Positions 13,201 through 23,956 of a stretch of DNA of 64,000 nt are shown here, piece after piece. Origin of the DNA: Daucus carota subsp. sativus (taxonomy: Eukaryota; Streptophyta; Magnoliopsida; Apiales; Apiaceae); the NCBI RefSeq assembly GCF_001625215.2, contig NC_030385.2, positions 44,603,598 to 44,667,597 on the forward strand, in the 5' to 3' direction. Every line of letters starts with the position of its first letter. Position 1 is the first letter of the stretch. Below the pieces are notes generated by a model, which was not told where the DNA came from, did no database searches, and worked only from the letters and a program-made list of their open reading frames with translations. The translations under genes and the position numbers were made by a program.

Positions 13201-13649
13201 ACTGTATCAGAAAGTGGCCTTTTTGATCACTTAATTAACGTGTGGGAATTCAATGAGGGTCCAGTACCAGGAACTTGCAGCCTATATTTCATGGTAGATT
13301 TTAAATTTCAATCACCATTCTATCGTCAGGTATGCTCCTATAATTTTTCTAGTTGTCTTTCTTGATTTTCAACACTCAAATAATGTTATCTTATTGGCAA
13401 CACCATAATATTTTGAATTGCCACAAGATATATTACCCATTGTGTGGAGAATTATAATTCTTATATGTTACTGGTGCAAAGTACTTTCAGGTGTCTGAGC
13501 TAATTTGTATCTATCATTCACAGATGGCAACAATGTTTTTCAAGGAAGTTGTATCTCGACTGGTTGGTTCATTCAATGACCGCTGCTGTACGATTTACGG
13601 GCCAGGGGTTCCAGTCCATGAATACCACATGACGAGCAAAGGAGGTTGA
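10216..13649 (+). CDS. COQ10: COQ10-like coenzyme Q-binding START-domain protein, mitochondrial
   Basis: Four exons (10216-10529, 11476-11671, 13198-13329, 13524-13649) give 255 residues. The first about 95 residues are rich in Arg, Ser and Ala with few acidic residues (MSASRAARTLLQRKNG), as expected for a mitochondrial presequence. The START/polyketide-cyclase-like domain starts near residue 98. It contains RVLGYSQEQLYSVVAAVDLY, DFVPWCQKSDI, the FKFLVERYMSHVEL strand region and ends with MATMFFKEVVSRLVGSFNDR. COQ10 binds ubiquinone and supports its biosynthesis and respiratory use at the inner membrane. Intron 2 (11672-13197) carries repeat debris at 11822-11905 and 12111-12546. The gene ends about 1.1 kb from the stop codon of the convergent thioredoxin-like gene. 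Confidence in the family is high. Confidence 0.9.
11822..11905. repeat. Short CGGGTT-type TIR fragment in COQ10 intron
   Basis: TAGGGGTGGTAATTTCGGGT at the left and TTTGCCACCCCTA at the right form inverted termini around an 84-bp core. They closely resemble the ends of the 517-bp element inside the CYPRO4 intron at 41564-42080, so this is probably a deleted relative. No clean target-site duplication could be assigned. Confidence 0.5.
12111..12546. repeat. Degenerate GTGTCC/GACACG-rich repeat in COQ10 intron
   Basis: The segment has repeated GTGTCC words and inverted GTCCGACACT / GACACGTCGTACTCGAGTCGG blocks at its two ends. Related words (GTCGGATCCTCGGACACTTG) occur in COR27 intron 3 near 7.84 kb. 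This suggests an old dispersed repeat family with inverted ends. The superfamily is not determined. Confidence 0.35.
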
Positions 13650-14726
13650 AATCAGAATCTTTATAAGATGCCTTGTAAAGTTGATTCGTGTCCTACTGCT
13701 GGGGCAGAAGCAGAAATTACATTTCATGATGCAAGACTTTCATCCGGGTCATTAGAAATTTTGTGCGCGCTCATTGCTTCTAACTCATTTGTGCACGGTC
13801 CTCAAAAGTACCTTGCTACAATTCCTATATTCAGTGCACTTGAGAGAATTAGTTTTTCACAATGCTTATGAACACATTGTCTGTAAACAAGAATGGTAAA
13901 AGCTCGTTACGAAGTGCCATTAGCAAGGTACTTAGTAGATCAACACAATGTAGCAACTGATGTTTTTGGTCATTATTCTTGGTTAGGCAAATACCTAAAC
14001 CAAAAAATTATCAAGTTCTAAAGCTATGCTTTCAGCCTCAAATTCTTCAAGACACTTTCACTTGTATGTTCTCCAATATTATACTCCCTCTGTTTTTTTT
14101 ATATGACGCTTTGAATTTTGGCACACACTTTTAAGTGCTTTGACCGGGTAGTTAAAAATATTATTTTTTAAATTTTCTTTTTCTGAATAATAATATATAA
14201 TCAAAATTTTTATTCAAAAAAAGAAAATTTAAAAAATAATATTTTTAACTACCCGGTCAAAGCACTTAAAAGTGTGTGCCAAAAGTCAAAGCGTCATATA
14301 AAAAAAAACAGAGGGAGTATAGTCTAGTTATTCTCTTGTGCACACGCTTTGATGTTTTGATATCAGACTGATGAAAGAATATGTTTCCAACATTACAAGT
14401 TTGCATAATGCTCAACTGGAACTATATATGATATGACATAATATAGCTAGCAGGCAACCTGTGTTACTTGGTTACCCAGAAACAAACAGTTGATCAACTC
14501 TACTAATGAATCCTGAGGTTTTCAGAAGGGACATTCATCTATTATTCAAGAATTGCCATCGAATACATCAAGCAACTCAGCTCTCAAATTCTGAGATGAT
14601 ATGCTTCAAAAAATTCTGGTATTACTACAGATATGACATGAGGATTCACATACATCTTGCAATAATCTTAAGTATCTGACGATTACTATACATAAAAGCC
14701 AAGTATATAGAAATAACTAAACTGGT
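13650..14726. other. Convergent intergenic region COQ10 / TRX-like
   Basis: This holds the two 3' flanks of convergent genes and one Stowaway-like element. The open frame at 13668-13871 lies in presumed COQ10 3'UTR and shows no domain. Confidence 0.5.
14084..14317. mobile_element. Stowaway-like MITE, near-perfect hairpin
   Basis: This 234-bp element is flanked by TA, with CTCCCTC and GAGGGAG ends. The two arms are almost exact reverse complements along the whole element: GACCGGGTAGTTAAAAATA on the left matches TATTTTTAACTACCCGGTC on the right. The near-perfect pairing implies recent origin. It is a good substrate for small-RNA production if read through from either convergent gene. Confidence 0.9.
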
Positions 14727-15610
14727 TTATAAATCTTGAGTGGCAGGAGCAGTGTATTTATCTATGGCTGCAATGATTCTTTCTTTGTCTCTAGTTGGAA
14801 AAGCTTCTAATAGAACTCCATCTTTGTAAAAATGGAAGAGGGGCACAGCCTGCATTCAAATAAACGAGTCATTAACACGTGATCAGTTCAAGAAATTAGG
14901 CAATTTAAACTGACTTTAACGGAACACATTCTGGTGAGAGGGAGCTCGATAAAAACTGAAATGCTACGGTATCAAGCATTCACCTTGATTCGAAGACGTT
15001 CAGCAACCTCAGATTGTTCATCATATTCATCAATTACCTGTAGAAATTGTAACCTCAATTCTGTAAGAACCAGGACACATTCAAAAACCATAAAACCTCA
15101 AGACAGATATTCATCATCGACTAAAGCAGTACTCACATTGTGTTTCAAGAATATTACTCCATTTTCCTCGACCCCAGATCCCTTGCATAGCTTTGTAAAC
15201 CCCTGTTCAATATATTTGCAGCTACCACAGGCAGTGCGGTAAAAATCTACTACCACCAAAGATTTGGTTTCCTTGGCCTTCTCTAGTATTCTAAGGAATT
15301 CATTGTCATTCTTGAATTCTCTGACACAATTAACAGGGCATAGCTCATCATCTTCATCAGATAACTCTTCTGAACTTCCGCCAATCATGCATTGGATTGT
15401 AGGTCTGCAAATGCGGTTTATCCTTATCAAATGCAGGCTATCAGTCCCCAGAATAGATGGATTTCTGGCCTTTGTATTGGTAGACCCTGCAATATTTTGA
15501 TCTAAAACTGGTTTCCAGGTTGTAGATGATAGTCCAGAATGAAAATTTCTTCCCACATCTTTCCACAAACTAATGGTGACCTTGTGAGACAGAATGCCCA
15601 GCTTGTACAT
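14727..15610 (-). CDS. Thioredoxin-like 4 (CGSC type), chloroplastic
   Basis: Coding exons 15137-15610, 14984-15037 and 14727-14849 give 216 residues. VVVDFYRTACGSCKYIEQGF carries the redox pair C128-G-S-C131. VIDEYDEQSEVAERLRIK and AVPLFHFYKDGVLLEAF follow, supplying the cis-Pro strand (VPLF) and the end of the thioredoxin fold. CPVNCVREF precedes the fold. This layout matches plant thioredoxin-like 4 proteins (At1g07700 type), plastid thioredoxin-fold proteins with a CGSC site instead of WCGPC. The N-terminus is uncertain. An upstream exon ending at 16568 joins at 15641, and the coding frame stays open through that junction (SHASEERLQLLK), but no in-frame ATG was found upstream to about 16730. 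The ATG at 15610 is therefore a working choice, and the transit peptide may be longer than shown. Confidence 0.83.
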
Positions 15611-15641
15611 GACAGTATTTTTCGACTTCAGCAATTGCAGT

Positions 15642-16620
15642 CTGTAATATGCTCAGCATATGTCGATTCTCAGTTTAATTTCATCTACACAAGATAGTAT
15701 AAATTTACAGCAGTCTTACCATTATTGTAACAAGCGATAAATACAAAAGCATTAGGAATCTACAGTTAAGCACATTTTCAAATATGTATCGTTGTTAAGC
15801 TACAAATGTAAATATTCTCCCTTGATGTCACAAGAAAGATATGGAAGTCCAGAGTCCGGCTGTTCATTGTAATAGTAATGACAGCAAGTAAGCATCTATG
15901 ACAAAGGACCGGAAGAATGTACCCCCCAACCCAATAATTACATTTAACTACATTGTAAGATTGTTGCAATGGTCTTCCCCAATGGTTAGAAGTGTATGAA
16001 TATTTCATTTTCCGAATAGATTAGCTAATGTACTAGACTGATCCAGACCTAAAAAAAAATGTATCCCTAATCCCAATAATCACATTTAACTACATAGTAA
16101 GATTGCAGCAATGGTACTCCACAATTGTTGAAAGTGTATGAAACACAGTTTAAAATGAACGGATGAAGCTCAATTAATATTCGATAGCCAATTTCAATCC
16201 AGAAGTTGAAATCATGTTGTCATATATTGCTTAAGGATATAAACAGAGTCATAATTACTAACAATCTGAAAATTATCACTCAGAATTCATCAAAACTACT
16301 CACAAGTATGCAAACTATAAGTGGAAAACCAGAAAGTTCTTACAAACACAGACAGACAACTATGTCTTAGATGATCACATATTCACATAATCATATGCTG
16401 CTTTGGATTCAAGTACAATATAAAATAGTGCAGTATAGAAGAGTTAGAAACTTGGATAAATTTTACAGAAGATCAAAATGGTCTTAGCCTTTTTTCGAGA
16501 ATTCGAGTAAAACTAGTCTGCTGAACTTGAAACAGAGATAAGTGTGAATATATTAGAAGATGCTTACCTTTCTTCACTGGCATGGGAACAGCTTGACAAG
16601 TGGAGGAGATGAGGTTTCAG
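15642..16620 (-). other. TRX-like 4 leader intron and first exon
   Basis: The first exon ends at 16568 with donor AAAG|GTAAGC. The matching acceptor ATTACAG lies at 15642, just before the exon starting at 15641. An ATG at 16583 in this exon would encode only MPVKKDCNC and then stop, a candidate upstream ORF. The intron (15642-16567) has two similar segments near 15.91-15.98 and 16.06-16.14 kb (CCCAATAATTACATTTAACT and CCCAATAATCACATTTAACT). Confidence 0.5.
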
Positions 16621-17214
16621 ACAAGAAATAATATGATTGGCTACTATGTTATCTAGTGAAAATTGTGACAGGGATATGAAAGTATGAGATTTATTTAGCA
16701 ATACTTCTTTTTCTTGGAAGGGCAGTAACAGCACAGTACATGGCCTATATTATTATTACGATTTTAACATTTTGATATTTTTTTTTATAAAATCAATATA
16801 TCTGATTTTTAAAAGTTAAACATGTTAATAAGCTAAAATATTTTGAATTAAAATAATTAACAATAAGATTTTAATTAAAATTTTATCGTCATTTAAATTA
16901 GAAACTCCACGTATTATTATTTATTTAATCACTTTATTTTATCATTTAAATTAGAAACTCGACGTATTATTATTTATTTAATCACTTTATTTTATCATCA
17001 TTTTATTCTCAATTTCCCAGATTAAATAAATAAATACTTTTATAATTCTTTATCGATTATAATTTATATATTGTAAAGAAACAACTATCAATAATAATTA
17101 TGTGATAATTTTATATCAATAAAAACTATATTAATAGATACATATTTTCTAATTTTGTAAAATTTACACCTATACACAATTAATCTATTTTTTTTAATTT
17201 TAAATATTGGAATG
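16621..17214. other. AT-rich spacer upstream of TRX-like 4
   Basis: Very AT-rich DNA with an internal tandem duplication of about 65 bp near 16900-17000 (ATTTAAATTAGAAACTC...ATTTATTTAATCACTTTATT, twice). No gene was seen. Confidence 0.55.
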
Positions 17215-17223
17215 GTAGTTCTC

Positions 17224-17917
17224 CTAGTACATAGAGCAAATCATCATCATCAGTTCCATGATGCGCCAGCTGCTCTGATGATGATCTTCCTGGTGATCAT
17301 CTGAGACGCTTGCAGAAGACGAGCACACAGTTTTCTTTTTATGGAAGCTGCTTCTACTTCTCAGGGAAACTGGTGGTTGAAAACACACTCCGCTTATCAT
17401 GGAGGTCTTCTTCATCTTCTTTTGGAAGATGCCGTCTCTGAATCTCAAGGGCGTTCGGGTGGAGATCTTGATTGAGAGTTCCTTTGTACCTTTGTTCCTC
17501 ATAGTGAACAACTCTACGTATCCTCACAGGCCACGAACGCCGTTCTATATGCATTTTCTTCTATACTCTCAGATACTCAATCATCTAATTTCAAGATCGA
17601 CAATGTTAGATATGCAGCGCTCATATATAAGAAAATAAATCAATCGCATCTGTGTACAAAATGATGTTATATAACAGATAAAATTAGTTTCAGACCTTGA
17701 GTGGTGGTTTAGTCTTCATTTCAGTTGAGACAATCATAGTTGTGGAATTGATCTTCACCACAAATATCACTATGACTGGAGAACTAATGAAATCATATCA
17801 TTCTAAGATGAAATTTATTATAAAGCATTTACTGAGAGAATCATGGTGTAGTTGTGAAGTTATGAGTATGAGAAAGAAGTTTAAGAAATGATTCTTGATG
17901 AAAGGCATTTATAGAAG
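17224..17917 (-). other. Array module 1: putative heat-responsive small gene, most complete
   Basis: TATA box CTATAAAT sits at 17907-17914 (minus strand), directly downstream of the strongest heat-shock-element cluster in the window. A possible first exon ends with CCACTCAAG|GTCTG near 17699. Two open frames exist in the body. One runs from ATG 17502 to 17224 (92 residues, starting MRNKGTKELSIKIST and containing SSSASVSDDHQEDHHQSS). The other runs from ATG 17554 to 17354 (66 residues, MHIERRSWPVRIRRVVHY). The SDDHQE block is shared with the other modules, so the first frame is slightly preferred. I recognise no domain. It could be a small basic protein or a non-coding transcript. Confidence 0.45.
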
Positions 17918-17972
17918 AGTGAACCAGCTAGATAGATGATGTAATATACACTATAATTTTCTAGATATCGAT

Positions 17973-18234
17973 AGAACTCTCCCGAACTCTAGAGAAACTC
18001 AATGATTGTGACTAATATAATTTTCTAGATATCGACAGAACTCTCCCGAACTCTAGAGAAACTCACTGATTGTGACTAATCTCGTGTACACTATAATTTT
18101 CTAGATATCACTAATCTCGTGTACACTATAATTTTCTAGATATCGATAGAACTCTCTCGAACTCTCTGGAATTTTCATTTATGTATGACCAGAACACTCC
18201 AGAAACTCATAGTTACTTATAGAACCCTCCAGAA
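17973..18234 (-). promoter_or_regulatory. Heat-shock-element cluster upstream of array module 1
   Basis: Triplets alternate every 5 bp as heat-shock factors require. At 18149-18176 the order is GAA-CTC-GAA-CTC-GAA-TTC, each separated by two bases. At 17974-18000 and 18038-18064 it is GAA-CTC-GAA-CTA-GAA. At 18192-18204 and 18222-18234 it is GAA-CTC-GAA. Where CTC replaces TTC, the complementary GAG keeps the key first G. The cluster starts about 60 bp upstream of the TATA box of module 1. Part of it arose by tandem duplication of a unit starting ATAATTTTCTAGATATCGA. Confidence 0.65.
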
Positions 18235-18463
18235 CTCCTAGGTTATAATTGTAAATGACTGGAATACTCTAAAAACACACCAATTGGATAAATATTACAA
18301 CTTTACAACTTTATTCAAACATATTATCACCTATTTATAATTTTTTTATATACTTATACAATAATGATATATTTTCACAAAATTATATATTTTTATTTTT
18401 CTAAAACACACTAGCATTAGATTGGAACTTGAGACATCTTTATAAGTTATAATATTCATTTTT

Positions 18464-18465
<2 letters not shown>

Positions 18466-18507
<42 letters not shown>
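18466..18507. repeat. (TA)n microsatellite
   Basis: About 21 uninterrupted TA units in AT-rich array spacer. Confidence 0.9.
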
Positions 18508-18510
<3 letters not shown>

Positions 18511-19089
18511 ACTTATATTTATATTATTATATTTGTTTGGGTGATTTCTTCGGATAGGTATATTATTTATGATATTTTATTTTCTGATGTGATCTAGCTA
18601 TACCACTTATAATAATATTTTTTTGACTAAATTAATTTAAAAATATATTTCATTAAATATTGAATATATTTTGTGTATTAAATCTGTTATATTATTTATC
18701 CTCATAATGGGGGAGAGTAAAAAATATTTGTTTATTATTTTCTCAAGTTATCTCAAGTTATGAATATACAAAATTTGTATTTCATCACAAAATTCTATTA
18801 GATCAATGAATAAAAATTGGAAAAAATTATTCACGTCAAACAATTGAACCACAAATTAATATATAATTAAAATTACTATCAGATTTAGCTAAATTGCATA
18901 AATTAATTCATAAATTTAATTTAATTTCTATCCTTTCGTCGGTAATATTCATTTATAAATTAATTTTAATTTTAATATTCATTAATAATGCATGTATGAA
19001 AATCAAGTTCATCCAAATTATTAATATGAAATCATGTTCCTTGCAATGTTTCACTGAAATTATTGAAGAAATATCAATCTGCCTGATGC

Positions 19090-19548
19090 AACTGAACATC
19101 TTATATCCGATGATGCTGCATTTTCAGTTAATAACAATGCAGTGATTTCTCTGACAACCAAGCCTAGTGATATTGATCTGGTTGCTGCTCAATGTTCAGA
19201 TGCTGAAACTGCCAGGGGCGGATCTAGGAAGAGGCGCGGGGGGACACGTGCCCCCCCTAAATATTTTTTTTACATTTTTTCACCATTCTAAATTTTGCAA
19301 AACTATAAAAGTGCCCTCAAAAAATTTAAAAATATATAGGTGTTTTTCGAAAATTTGCTTCATGCCCCCCTAATATTTGTGTGCTAGATCCGCCCCTGGA
19401 AACTGCTGCATCGAATGAGGTGGATGCGCCACAAACAAAAGCAATTCAGGAAGGTGAGATGGAAGTTACAATAAACCAAGAAATATTACATGATAAATAT
19501 TTAAATTATGCAAAATTAAGTAGACAAGATCTCACTTTTACAAGATGA
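19090..19548 (+). pseudogene. Acidic coding fragment, copy A (broken)
   Basis: This is homologous to the fragment at 27430-27888. It is broken by a 186-bp hAT-type insertion (19213-19398). It also lacks 168 nt that copy B has between two GAGGTGGATGC direct repeats, so the loss is in frame and probably arose by recombination between those repeats. The readable part encodes SDDAAFSV, LTTKPSDIDLVAAQCSDAE and AIQEGEMEVTI. No start codon context or promoter is visible. Confidence 0.65.
19213..19398. mobile_element. hAT-type MITE with 8-bp target-site duplication
   Basis: The 186-bp element has 15-bp inverted ends, CAGGGGCGGATCTAG at the left and CTAGATCCGCCCCTG at the right. It is flanked by GAAACTGC at 19205-19212 and 19399-19406. 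The undisturbed paralogue at 27571-27578 has a single GAAACTGC, which shows the empty site. Confidence 0.92.
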
Positions 19549-20405
19549 CAAATATATAGAAATGTAGAATTGTAGTTCTCGTAGCACATCGGCCTTGTCA
19601 TTGTACTGGCAGTTCTTCCACATGATGCGCTGCTCTTGAGATGACCTTCTTGGTGATCATCTGAGATGGCTGAAGACGAGGATGATGATGGAATAATTTT
19701 TTGCTTTCCTGGATGCTGCAGCTGCTCATAACAACTGATGTGGATGAACACAATCCTCTTGTCTTTGTCCACAATGACTCGTCTGGACGCACACCGGTGG
19801 TTTGGTGGACAGTGACTCTGATTCGCAGTCATGGTACTTTCATTTATGGTGGTGGTGCCTATGGCGGAGGTGTTCCATTTTATGGAGGTGATGAGGAGGG
19901 AGCAGCCCATCTTCATTTGGTAGATGGCCTTGCTGGCTCTGGATCTTGAAAGTTCCTCGTACCTTTGTTCCTGGTAGCGATGAACTCTACTTTTCTCAGA
20001 GGCCACGAAGGGTATTTAGATGCATTTTCTTCTGTACTCTCAGTTACTCAATCATCTAATTTCAAGATGGATGAACTCTAGTGTTAGATTGATATACAAC
20101 ACGCTGACATATAAGAAAATAAATCAATTACGCGTGTGCACAAAATGATTTAAGATCAATTTCATACCTTGAGTCGTGAATGTTGTCTTCATTTTAGCTG
20201 ATACAATCATAAGTATATAATTGATCTTCATTAAAAACCTCACCGCGACATAAGAACTAATGAAATAATATCATTCTGATCAAAAAAATTAGAAAATAGT
20301 TACAGGAGAGAATCAGTATGAAACTTATGAGTATGAAAGAGACTTTTAAGAAGATTGTTCTTGTTGAAAGACTTGGTTTATGGAGAAAGGTATTTATAGA
20401 TATGA
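19538..20405 (-). other. Array module 2: putative heat-responsive transcription unit
   Basis: TATA box CTATAAAT is at 20392-20399. A candidate first exon ends CACGACTCAAG|GTATG near 20169. The body reads frames with HCPPNHRCAS, VIVDKDKRIVF and AISDDHQEGHLKSS, but only after a GTG; the nearest ATG (ATGCATCTAAATACC) stops after nine codons. Module 5 is almost identical. Gene or relic is undecided. Confidence 0.5.
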
Positions 20406-20760
20406 ACTTAGGAGTGATATCAAATATGTATGAAACAACATGATTAATGGATAATGTCAAATACGTGTGAAACAGCTGGATAAATAGATGATATCAAATA
20501 CATGTGAAACAGCGTGTAAATGTATGAGTGACATCAAATACGCGTGAAACAAATAGATGGATAAATGTATGAGTGACATCAAATACGCGTGAAAAGGATA
20601 TTGGATAGATGTAACTGATTCACATGATACACCACATTCACTTGAATTCTCTAGATACTTACGGAATTCTCTACACACTTGTAAACCAATAGACAAATAG
20701 ATAAATGTATGATCAGACATCACTGACATCAAATACGCGTGAAACAGCTTGATAAATGGA
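20405..20760. repeat. ACGCGTGAAACAG minisatellite upstream of module 2
   Basis: At least six degenerate repeats of a 25-45 bp unit with core GACATCAAATACGCGTGAAA lie just upstream of the TATA box of module 2. Similar but fewer units precede modules 3 to 8. Between them are AACTGATTCACGTGATACAC words and GAATTCTCTAGATACT heat-shock-like blocks (near 20643-20672 and 20800-20830). Confidence 0.75.
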
Positions 20761-22308
20761 TAAATGCAACTGATTCATGTGATACATCACACCCACTAGT
20801 ATTCTCTAGATACTCACTGAATTTTCTACACAAATGTAGACCAAATGCACCAGAATTCTCCGCACACCTGTATACCAGACTCACAAGAAATGGTAGCTTC
20901 CAGTACACCTGACTTATCCTGACTCTTCATATGCTTATTAAAATTTTGATTTTGTCAAATACATCACCCAATACTCTAAACATCCTTAAAATATTTATTT
21001 TTTAATATGTATATTATTTACACTTATATAATATTATTTTATTAAGATGATTTCTTTTAACACACATGTCATTTATAATATTTTATTTTGTAATATAAGT
21101 TCGCTAGACTACTTAAAATGATAATTTATATAAAATATTTTGATTTTTATTTAATTAAAAAAAATATTTTTTACAAATATTAATTTTTTTATATTTTAAA
21201 AAAATTATCAACATTGATAATATAAAATTGATAATATTATTGATAACTAACTTGATAATATAAAATTGCTTATATTATTATCAACATTGTGGGAGAAGGC
21301 AAATATTATTTTTACTCGGCGCCGCCTCAAAAAATTTTGGGGCCTTAGAATAATTTAAAAATGAGGCCTAATATTTAAAAAATCTGATATTATATTAATA
21401 ATATAAATATTTTTTTAATATTCAAATTTACAAGATAAAATTTTAAAGCAATTTCTTTTTCTTTGCAAGGAATAAATAAATAAATAAATAAAATATAAAA
21501 TAACTAAATATGTCCAAAAAATACAAAATATAGTGGTTCTGGACTGGAATGCACACAGTTAACACAACAAGTGAATTAACACAACAAGTGAATTAAGCGT
21601 GATTTTTTAATTCATGACTGAAATTGAAAAATCTATTCACATCAACTAAATGAAACACAAATTGATATATAATAAAAATAATACTGAAATTAGATAAATT
21701 ATTTAAGTACTTTTGTGGAGTATATCCTAATTAACATAGTTTTTCAAAATTTTAATAGTGACATATTTTCCTTATTTTTTCATTAGGAATATTCAAATTT
21801 ATTAAATTTTTTTTTATAGAATTGTGTTATTTAAATTTATTTAAATATTTTTTTCATTCACTATTTGATCCTTTCTTTCAACTCATATTCCATTCCTCAA
21901 ACCACAATTTATTACATTTTTTTAAATACTGGAATTCATATTCTAAATAACAAATATATTATACTAAAATTTTGATAGTCAAAGTCTGAATTTTTTTTAA
22001 TATTTTTCTCTTACTATTTGATCCTTCTTTCAACTCATATATTCCATTCCTCAAGCCACAATTTATTCATTTTCTATAATTTTTAATTACCGGAATTCAT
22101 CTTCTAAATAAAATATAATTATATTAAAATTTTGACAGTCAAAGAAATTCTGTTCTATATCTTTACTCATTTTGCAACCGTTCACAATTTCTTAAAGTCA
22201 TAAATATTGATAATAATGTTGTGATATTAATTAGATATATATTTTCAAGTGTTTCAAAAATATTACATGATAAATATTTAAATTATGAAAAATTAAATAC
22301 ACAATATT

Positions 22309-23182
22309 TCACTTTTACAAGATTACAAATACATGGAAAAATAAAAGTGTAGTTCTCGTAGTACATCGGGCTCGTCATTTTAGTGGCAGTTCTTCAACAT
22401 GATGCGCTCATCTTATTATGACCTTTTTGGTGATCATCTGATATGGCTGATGAAGATGAGGAGGAAGATGAGATAATTTTTATCTTCCTCGATGCTGCTG
22501 CTGCTCAGGGTATAATGCGGTAAACACACTCTTCTTGTCTTTGTAGAAGATGATTCTGATTTGTGCTAGCTGGACGCACCGGTGGGTCTGGAGGACAGTG
22601 ACTCTGATTTGCTGTCATAGTAGTCTCCTCTATGGTGGTGGTGCCCATGGTGAAGGTGTTCATTTTTAGGGTAGTGATGAGGAGGAGCGGCTCATCTTCA
22701 TTTGGTAGATGGCCTTGGTGGCTCTTGATCTCGAGAGTTCGTTGTACCTTTCCTGGTGGCCATGAACTCTACGTTTTTTCAGAGGCCACTAAAGGTGTTT
22801 AGATGCATTTTCTTCTGTACTCTCAATTACTCAATCATTTGATTTCAAGATGGATAGTGTTAGATTAATATACAACACACTGATATATTACAAGAAATAA
22901 ATCAATCATGTGTGTGCACAAAATGAAGTTAAAATCAATTCCATACATTGAGTGGTGGATGTTGTCTTCATTTCAGCTGATACAGTCATAAGGATAGAAT
23001 TAGTCTTCACCAAAAACTTCAATATGACATACAAACTAATGAATCAATATCATTCTGGTAAAAAGAATTATAAAGTAGTTACATGAGAGAATCAGTATGA
23101 AAGTTACGAGTATGAGAAAGTATTAAGAAGATGGTTCTTGTTGAAAGATTTGGTTCTTGGAGAAAGGTATTTATAGATATGA
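22309..23182 (-). other. Array module 3: putative heat-responsive transcription unit
   Basis: TATA box CTATAAAT is at 23169-23176. The body is close to modules 6-8 and shares with module 8 the variant TTTGTAGAAGATGATTCTGA in place of the TTTGTCCACAATGACTC form. Frames are broken by indels. Its upstream heat-shock-like block is split by the TIR element at 23303-23956. Confidence 0.5.
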
Positions 23183-23302
23183 ATTTGGGAGTGATATCAT
23201 ATACGTGTGAAACAGGAAGAAAGATACAACTGGAGTGACCTCAAATACGCGTGAAACAGCTCACGTGATACACCACAATCACTGGAATTCTCTAGACTCA
23301 TA

Positions 23303-23956
23303 GGGGCCGTTTGGTTAGGGGTATTCAGGAAAGGGAAAGGTAATCAACCTGATTGATTTCTCTAGACTCTTAGCGGCGGTTTGGTTAGGGGTATTCGGGA
23401 AAGGAAAAGGTAATCAACCTGATTGATTCCCTTTGTACGTGTTTGTTTTGTAAAAATCATCATTCTCTTTCCCCGTGGGTTTACCAATATTGCTCATAAC
23501 TCATTCCCCACCCCCAACTAGGTATTTGGATTCCCTTTTCTCATCTTTTTTCTATTTTGAGTTATAATTCATATTTTAAACAATTAGAATAAAAGATTAT
23601 CATATAAAGTATTTTTAAGAATTAAAAATAATTTTTAATTTAGTTTTTTTAATTAAATATAATTGTGACATAATTCACATGTTAATTTATTTTAAAAAAT
23701 TAATAGTATGGTTAAATAAATTATATTAATTTATTAGAATGTAAATAAATTATCTTGTTATAGATATAAATACATTTAACTCTTTTGAAATTATATAATA
23801 TTAAAAAAATCGAATATAAAATTAATCACAAAAATTTTCATTCAGTTTCTACCACAAAACCAAACCAGTAAAACAATTCAGGATCATTCCTTTCTTTTCT
23901 CCGCGTTTCCCTTTCTGAATTTCATTCCGTTTCCTCGAAGCGAACCAAACGGCCCC
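23303..23956. mobile_element. PIF/Harbinger-like TIR element with duplicated left end
   Basis: The ends are GGGGCCGTTTGGTT and AACCAAACGGCCCC. The sister array unit has CTAGACACTTAGAGAATTC at this point, consistent with insertion at TTA and a TTA duplication. A 70-bp tandem duplication (units starting at 23291 and 23361) spans the boundary between host DNA and element. There are therefore two left ends, and the inner one keeps the TTA. The interior is AT-rich with no coding capacity. Confidence 0.78.
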
